Source: Phoronis australis (Eukaryota; Phoronida; Phoronidae). From it: 60,000 nt of DNA. Numbering within the stretch: the stretch's first letter is position 1; each line of letters opens with the position of its first letter. The notes below the pieces were generated by a model. That model did not search any database. It was given only the letters and a program-made list of their open reading frames with translations, and had not been told where the DNA came from. The DNA is taken from positions 777,612-837,611 of the forward strand of contig NMRA01000103.1 of NCBI GenBank assembly GCA_002633005.1, in the 5' to 3' direction. Below are positions 50,401 through 59,400 of the stretch, piece after piece. The position numbers and the translations under genes are program-made.

Positions 50401-53400
50401 TTTCCAGTCAGGGCCTTGATTTCCGACCTTGGTCCACGTCAGGGTGTTGGTGGCTCCTTGCCGTGTGTACATGTTGAGGGAACCAATGCTGGCACCATAC
50501 ATGTGATACCAGAACGACACGCAAACACCCTCCTTTTGTACGTTCACAGGTAAACTGACCACACGAGCTGTATCATTCTCCCTCTGCCCGCTAACTTCGA
50601 TGTAGATGTACGAGCCAGAGGCAGAGCCAAGGGTGTGATCATACTTTGGACCTGTGCCTGAAGATGCAGTACTTCCTTTGGTGCGTGTCCAGTTGAAATT
50701 GGCCGTCAAGTCAAACGTCCACATGCAGAAGTCCTGTTCAAAGTCGCAGTCGTTCAGTGATGGTGGTCCGGTTGGAGAGATTGTTGGCACTGTAGTCGCC
50801 ACGGTGGTAGATACCGTCGCACACGGCTTGGTCGATATGAAGACATCGTCGAGAGCGATGTCGCCTGTGTAGTTACCCCCGTGAACACCTTCGAAGTAGA
50901 CTGTGAACTCATCGTCATACTGAAGATCAATCTGGGCAAATTGCCATAAATTGCCTTGGTTACCAGAAAGCGTCCAGAGAAGAGTAGAGTCGACACTTAA
51001 AGAAGCATTGAGGTAGACATTGAGGGTGCCTACACCAGCACCATACATGTGGTACCAGAAACTGAGGCAGCGCCCACTGGTGGCTGCAAAGTGTTCACTG
51101 ACAAGATGGGCCTTCTCACCGGCAAACCGGTAGGTGCCAGATGTCTCAATGTAGGCGTAAAAACCTTGGTTAGTTCCGGTGGAGTGATCAACAGTTGGCC
51201 CGGTGAAAGAACTTGGTGACTTTCCATTGTTTCTCAACCAATCAAAGTCGTCACCCTGGATGGCGTTAGTCCAGCCACAGAAGTCCTGCTCAAAATCACA
51301 CCTGCCCATGGGAGGACAGAATCCATCGTTGATTTGCACATCGTCAAGGGCGATATCTCCTTGGAAGTTGTTTCCAGTGGTTGCAATGAAATTCACCACA
51401 TAATCAGCACTCCTTATGTAAGGAAGGTTTATCTGCAATGACACCAGTGGATGAGTTTATAACAGCAGCATGCTAAAATTATATTTAGGTTAGAACCAGC
51501 ATTAGTGGCCTTGTTTATTCCAATGACTCATTTCGTAAACAAGAGCAATGCGAAGCATTGAAATGCACCCATGAATGCATCGCTAACGGTGCGCTTCTGG
51601 GGATGTATATCTGCATCATAACAATGGCCACTAGATGGCGAAAATACATCGAATCCATCCGTAAGCGGGAACATGCCATAGCTTCTTATAGAAAGGTATT
51701 TTCAAAATTTCATAAAAATCTGTCAAGATCTTCAGAGAAGCAAAGGATAACTGTACAGAAAAAAAAGAAATTGCCAATAGGGGGCGCAGAGTTCTCCAGA
51801 TTCGTCTGAAAGTCGTCCTTGTCCATTTTCAACTTCATACAAATACACTTGCTAAATTGAATGAAGATCTTACAGTAGGTTTAGGAGGTTTAGGAGATAC
51901 AGCTATGAGCAGTAAAAAATGCCACTAGGAGGCGCCACAGCAGGCAAAGTCGTCGGAAAATCATCATCACCTATCCTATTCACACTAAAAACTTGTACGC
52001 CAATTTTCACAATCATCCTTAGAATGCTTTGGTTGATAGAGGGGCGGACTCGAAATCAGAAAAAATGGCCATTAGGTGGCACAAAATACCTGGATTCCAT
52101 CCGAAAACTCGAGGATACTGTCATCTCACCAATAGATGGCTATATTCCAAATTTTATGAAAATCCGTTGAGGACCTTTGAAGATATAGAGGTATACATAA
52201 AAATTAAAATAGTCACTAGGGGGCACACCGGTAGTAAAATCCGACCAAAAGTTGTCTAGTGCTAAATTAATAACGATTCTGCAGTGTTAAGGAGATTCAG
52301 CAATGGGCGAAAAAACAAAACTACCACAAGGAGGTGCCACAGTAGTCAAAGTCGTTAGAAAATCATCCTCATCCGTCCTCTTTATAGTAAGAGCATACAT
52401 GACAACTTTCACAATCATTCTTAGAGTGGTTTCGTTTATAGAGAGGCGTATGCCAAAAAAATCGAAAACAGTAAAAATGGCAACTAGATGGCACAAAATT
52501 CTTTGAATCCATTCGAAAATGGGAGGATGGCGTCGTCATCTCATTAATAGATGCCTAATTAGTATGTGCCAAATTTCGTGAAAATAAGTTGACGACCTTT
52601 AAAGATACAGAGACAAACGTAAAAACTAAAATTGCCACAAGGGGCACAGCGGTATTCGGGTCTGTCCGAAACTTGTCGCCCTCTGTCGTCAAATTTCATT
52701 AAGATCTTGCAAGGGACTTAGGAGATACAGCCGCGGATGACGGACGCCCAGAAAGTGATGACAGCAATATGCACCCACATATAAATATGTGGGCGCATAA
52801 AAAAGGCTTCACTGGCTAAATTATACTACGCACTGTACATCCGTCAAAAAAGCAAAGTTATTTCTTACTAGATTTTATTCCAACTCATTTTGAGACCTGT
52901 GCTAAGTGACTTAAAGAAACAAAAAAACTTTAGCCTACATAAATTTCAGCTGATGACACATGATTTTTTGTGCTTTGAATTCGTGTAACGTCTCAACGTT
53001 ACACAAATTCAAAGCACATAAACAATGTTTTAAAAGCCATGACTTGCCACACGATGACTAAAAAACACATCATTTTTGCTTATATCAGGTTATATTTTTT
53101 CAAAAACACAAGCAACTAAAATGAAAATACTGCATTGCTGGCTCCATTTTCAAAAAAAAAAAAACAGTCCAGAACCAACAATGCAGTTTGGCCCAATAAC
53201 CAGTTTTGCACTTTTGAAGAAAAACTTAAAAAAAGTTTAGAATGTTCATGACTTTGTGTTGCAAATGTTCTTGTGAAAGCCTAATTTCACTGGTAACTTT
53301 TCTGAACAACCCTAGTGTTGAAAAACAACAACCCCAGAAATAAAATCAGTCACAAAAGAATCAAATCCTTAACCACAACTGATTAATTTGAACTCAACCA

Positions 53401-56400
53401 AGCCGAAGCACTCAAAAGAAAACAGAAGTAGAGACTTCTGCAGGCAAAAACGCAGGATCAACAATAACCTGCATTTCCGCTACTAATAATGGCCACCAAG
53501 GCCTCACCACAGAATCTGTCTATGCCCTCATACATACCAAAATACTAACCTGTCCTCTACGCCAGAGGTTGTCCTGGTTTCCAGATCGCTGCCACAGCTG
53601 GGTTCCATAAGCATTGCCGACCTTATTCTGGTAGATCTCCAATGTTCCGATTCCTCTACCGAACATGTGATACCAGAACTGTAGGCAACGCGCTGCTCTA
53701 CCACTGTACTTGCGGCTCCTCAACACCGCCTTTTCACCTGAAGAGGAAACAAAAGGTCATCAAACTCTAAAGTCCTGCGTGGCATTTAAGGCATCAATCG
53801 GGAAAAACGTTTCCAATAGCAACACGAGAAGAGAGAAACAGAGTAACTTGGAAGTAATTTTCAGCCAGTAATTAATGCCATTTGCACAAAGCTTGTGACT
53901 CAAAGGCAATTAGATCAAATGGAAAAAAAGTTCAGCAAAATGAGACTAGACTTTGGACTTTGCCACGAGACCAGGTGATTTTAACCATGGCATAAGACAG
54001 CCTACGTCAGACAATTTTTCAATATTCGTTCCATGTTAAAGATAGGTTTATGTAGTTTCTCATACTCAAAATACATAGTTGAACAAAACAGACCTGCTAA
54101 GTGTACGGACAATTTAAAAATAAAAATATCAGCGAACCACTAGTTTTGCTAAGACTGAAGATGTATCTAATGGAAGACTCAAAATTCACTAGGTGATGAA
54201 ACAAGGGTTCCACCCATGCATTCAGACTCTCACATTGGACACTGAGCCCCCAAAAACCCCAAGCTGACGAATTTTCATTTCTCATCTCAATCTATTCGGA
54301 TGTTAAACAGAGAAACCATCTTCACTAGCACCCGCAGTAAGGGAATATTGAATCATCCATTACACCAAATTTTCCAAATAACTGACCTGGCCGTCTTGGG
54401 GATGACGTTTCTATGTAAGCAAACTTCCCAGAGCTGGACTGAGTGGTGTGATCAAACGGAGGACCCGTCCCAATTGACTGGGTGCCGTTAGACCCTCTTG
54501 ACCAATCAAAGTCGTCATCCTTTGGTTGCCACCAAGAGCAGAAACTTCCTTCAAAGTCGCAGTAGGGGTGCGCAGGGCAGCGGCCGGGCAGCATGACAAT
54601 GTCATCAATGGCAATATCACCTCGGAAGCTGGGACCAGTACGTGCTTCAATCACAATGCGGTAGTCAACGGGTGAGACAATCTGTCGTGTCGCTTGCTTC
54701 CACTGGTTACCCTGGGAACGAGAGCGGCCCCAGACAATGGTGCGGTTCTCATTGTTTTCCATGATCACCCGCAGGTTGTTGACGTCGGGACCAAACATAT
54801 GGTACCAGAAGGTCAAGCAGTGACCAGTAGAGTCCGTCCCTGGCAGGATTGTGCTCTCTAGACGGGCAACGTCGCCCCGTTTCCGTGGGCTTGACGACTC
54901 AATGTACACGTAATAGCCATCTCCTTTAGGACTGTGATCTGCAACAGGTCCTGTCTGTGTTGATTGGGTCACTCCTTTTTGCCTAGTCCAGTCAAATTGG
55001 TCATCTAAAGCTTGTGTCCAAGAGCAGAGATCTTTTTCAAAGTCGCAGTTCAGATCCGGTGGTGCCTGCGACGGGCTACACAAGAAGAACGATATATCAT
55101 CGATGGCAATATCGCTAGTGCTCGAGGCCGACGAAAATCCGCGATATGGTAGCACCTCAAAAACAATTTGGAAATTGCTGAGAGCACCCATCTTTGGACC
55201 AATCTGAGCTGTTCCCTTCCGCCAGCCATTTCCGCGATTTCCAAACGTTGACCACACCACTGTGGACGTTTTATTGACAACAACTCGGACCACCAGGGCA
55301 CCGACTCTAGGTCCGTACATGTGGTAGAAAAAGTTCATTTCGCACAATTTCGACGCTTGAGGAAGAACAGGGCTGATGAGAACAGCTTTGGTAAAATATT
55401 GTCCATTGGCGCCTTCTACATACATGTAGTAGCCCTGAGGTGTCTTCGTTGTGTGATCTTTAGTGGGGCCAGTGAAGTTGCTTGGTGTTTGTCCCTGATG
55501 GCGCACCCAGTCGTACTTGCCTGAGCTCAAGTCTGTCCATCCACAAAGGCCGGACTCAAAATCACATGGACCACAGTTCACCTCATCTGCACCATCGCTG
55601 CAATCTTGCTTGAAATCACACACCATATTGGAGTCGATACAGCGGGCATCTTTTGAGCAGTAAAAGCCAGTACCACATGGGTTCACTGTGGTCATCATCG
55701 TCGTTGTCATTCCCGTTGGCAGTTGACCAGTGTAGCGACGGCATCCACGTGTGAAAACAATGTCGTCGATAGCAACATCACCTGCCCATCCATTACCACG
55801 GATAGCTTCAACGACGACTTGGAAGTTCTGTGTACTAATCAGATTCAGTTGAACTCGTTCCCAATAGTCTTGGTTCTTCACAGATCGTGACCAGATGGTG
55901 TTGAGGTAGCCGCCAACCTGAGTTCTAGTATGCACCTTTAGTGTTCCCATATTGGCACCCTTCATATGATAGTAGAAGATGACCCGACAGTAGTTGCTCC
56001 TGGCAGCAGGCTGCCAAGCTCTGCTGAGCAACCGAGCAGACTGTCCTGGTTTAGCTGGGTTGGAGGCTTCAAGATAAAGATAAGAACCAGATGACAAGCC
56101 AGTAGTATGATCGTTAAAGGGGCCTGTATCCCCGTTTCTACCAGAAGAAGTAGTGCCACTATCTCTCTTCCAATCTAAAGCATCAGTTTTATCCTGCTTC
56201 CAGTCACAGAGCGACTGCTCAAAGTTACATCTAGACGGGTAGGCCCCGCATGACTTTTCATCCGAGTTGTCGCCACAGTCGTCGGTGAAGTCACATAGTC
56301 GGCTCTTGGCAACACAGGCTCCACGGCCACACTGATATTCCCACGTTCTACAAGAGGACTGTGTTGGGGGAAGAGCACAGTTGGTGAATGTGACATCGTC

Positions 56401-59400
56401 GATAGCGATATCCCCGCGTACGGAGAAGCTTCTCTGTGCCTGGATCTGCAGCTCAAAGTTTTTCTCGATGCGGCCAATGTCCACCGTTGCTTGTTGCCAG
56501 ATGTTGCCTTGGCTGCCGGTGCGCCGCCACAAGAGGGTAGTTCTTGTTCCCACTCGACTCACAACCTGCAACAAACCCAAACCAGTGGCGCTACCATACA
56601 TGTGGTACCAGAACTTCATCTGACATGTTGAGCTTGCTTGTTGGTAGACAGGGCTCTGAAGGGCGGCGATGTCATTGAATTTTCCATTGTCGGCATCTAC
56701 AAACATGTACTTTCCAGACGACTTCCCAAGGGTGTGATCGTTACGTGGTCCTGTGTTGGATGTATTGGTGCCATTGGATCCTACACTCCACTTGAAGGAC
56801 CCCTGGTGGACAGCCGTCCATCCGCACAATTGGTTGTTAGCCTTCTCAAAAGTGCACGTTCCACATTTTGCCTCATCGGCGCCATTGGTGCAATCTCTGT
56901 TGAAATCACAGACTTTATCGCTGGAGACAGTCTGTCCGCCACCACATTGGAATGTTGGCGATGGTGTTGTCTTGGGGCAAGCTCCAGTAGAAACAGCAAT
57001 GTCATCAATGGCGATGTCACCCCGATAGTCAGCGCCAGCAACACCTTCTATAACAACAGCATAGGACTGCTGGCTAGACAGGGTCACTTGGTCTGATAGC
57101 CACTGGTTACCTTGTCTACCACTTCGTGACCACAGCTGAAAGGTTGTACCATCAAGGTTGACCAATCTGATGGTTAATGTACCGATAGACACACCATTCA
57201 TGTGGTACCAGAAGGTCATACAACGGTCTAGTGAATTGCTGAACAGTTCTGATCTTAGACGAGCCTTGTCACCCTGTTTTTGTGGACTGGTCTCAATGAA
57301 GAGATAGGAACCTATTAAAAAGAAAGAAATATTCTAGGCACTTTTTTAAAATTCAAATGCAAAACAACAAATTCTGTGACATCAAACTTTGATTCATCTA
57401 AAGGAAAAATTTCGACATCAAATTTTGAAATCAACTAATAATAAATTTAAAGAAAAAACAGTAGTCCTGGTATCATACATAAGAACTTCACACCACAGAT
57501 GGTTTTAGAGCTTTAAAGGAGAATGCCACCCGATTTAATTAGTCTTTTTTGCCGTCTTAATCGGTCTATATCCACATCGCCTCGTGCACGGTCGACCTGA
57601 CCTTGCCAAGAGGTGTCCCGTTAACCTGTGAGGAAGGTGAGAAACGACGCTAGCAACGTCAGTGGTTCATATGCAGAGTGAATGCCGCTATGTTGCAGGG
57701 CATCGGTTCCCGCTTGTCCGAACTAAGCAGCTGCGAGGAAAGCAGGTATATCGTTTTTTTTTTTACTTCCTGGAGAGTCCGAAATGCTTAGGAAGTGGCT
57801 CATGGTAGTGAAGAATGAAATGTACGCTGTAAATTGCAAGTATGAGGCCGTGAAACATCTCCGTGTCTGTGGCCTGCAGACGTCGACAGTGCCCGACAAA
57901 TGCCGGCTTACCAAATAACTCCATACGTTACGTTGTCTGAGCTTGTTCACGGCGCCTCTCTAGTATTGCTTCATCACTGTATTCTTGTTCGAACTGATAG
58001 CCTGTAAATTTAACGATCCACCTGCGAAGTCGGGACTGATGAGCTCTAGCTCGTCCTAAGTCAGGATTGCGAGTTGCCATGTTGGCGTTTATTACTGAGC
58101 CTTCTGTTTCAAAATGAATTATTCTCACCTTAACCAATACTTATATAAAACTGAAACAAAGTCTGTCTCATTAGATGCAATTTGTAATGCTTTTGGAGTG
58201 TTCGTGAGTGCAAATGATTGGAGAAGTCAGCAATGAATAAATCACTACGTTACCGGCTTTAGGTGCAAACTAATTGACGGGACACCTAGGCCGTGTGAGC
58301 TCATGCTAATTTAGTGTTTGCTGACAGAAACTGTTGAAACAACTGGATTTCCATCCCATGGCCAGGGAATCTTTATTTACATTTACATTATTCAAATATG
58401 ATGATTGTCAATGTACAACTTCTGCCCTGACGGTGCTGTGGCCAAAGCGGAACCTGAATTCGACGAGTAAGTAGATTTGCAGTTTCGTGGCTAATTCACC
58501 AACATAATCAGGTGCACATTACTTTGGCTCACTAGTATAGTATTTTCTTGACTGGAAGTTTAGTTTCCACTGAACTTTGGCTGGTTTATGTTCATGATGT
58601 CTGATCAGTTTCCGAGCCACTGGCGGGGATAACGAGTCAAGATCTGGCCGGCCGCGACGGGCCTGATCGGGCTCCGAGCCACTGGCCAGGCTAACAAGCG
58701 TTTTTTGTGTTGAGAATTCAAAAAATCACAAGTCTAAACAACACACATCTAAGTTCTCCTGTCTGTATTGCATGGAAAATACTTCGAAATTATCTCCGAA
58801 CAGACCCCAAACTCCTGCTACGAACCTTATTGGCCTGCCGAACTTTGTAGGCTACGGTGGGTCCAAATACCAATAAATCCGTAAGAGCAAAGTAAAACAA
58901 CACGTTTTGTAAGAACTCGGTGTATTTTTAAGGGTTTTACATCGAACTTTGATGATTTATTGGTGTTAAATGATGACTTCAAGCGATAAGCTGACATCAG
59001 TAACCCGTGTTGTGAACTGCTGAACATGCTGCGTGTGAAACCGATGACGTCATTGGATAATTTCAACACCTCTGTCTGCCGTCAGGTGTCAGGTAACGCA
59101 ACCGTACGTGTCGTTATGGAGTAGAACTACTCGATCTAAATTCATGATACAAATTGTTGGTTGTTTTTTGGGTGGCATGCTCCTTTAACCCTGCTCTCAA
59201 GTACTATCCTAAGCAAAACTTTTTTAAATGCAAGTATCTTAATTCTTGACCTCCAAATTCAGTTATTGATGCCCTCAACCACTGTTTATCAAATGAATCA
59301 GTAAAACGTACCAGCTGATGTTCCCTGCGTGTGATCTGTACTTGGTCCAGTTGATAAACTGCCCGTTGCTCCTTGGTTTCTGAGCCAGTCAAAGTCGTCA

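Noticed and set aside
54325-54386. Read-through of the 54387-57311 exon to the stop at 54325
   Set aside because: A good donor (CCAG|gtcagt) at 54386 joins in phase to 53737 and completes the MAM domain; the extension is intron.
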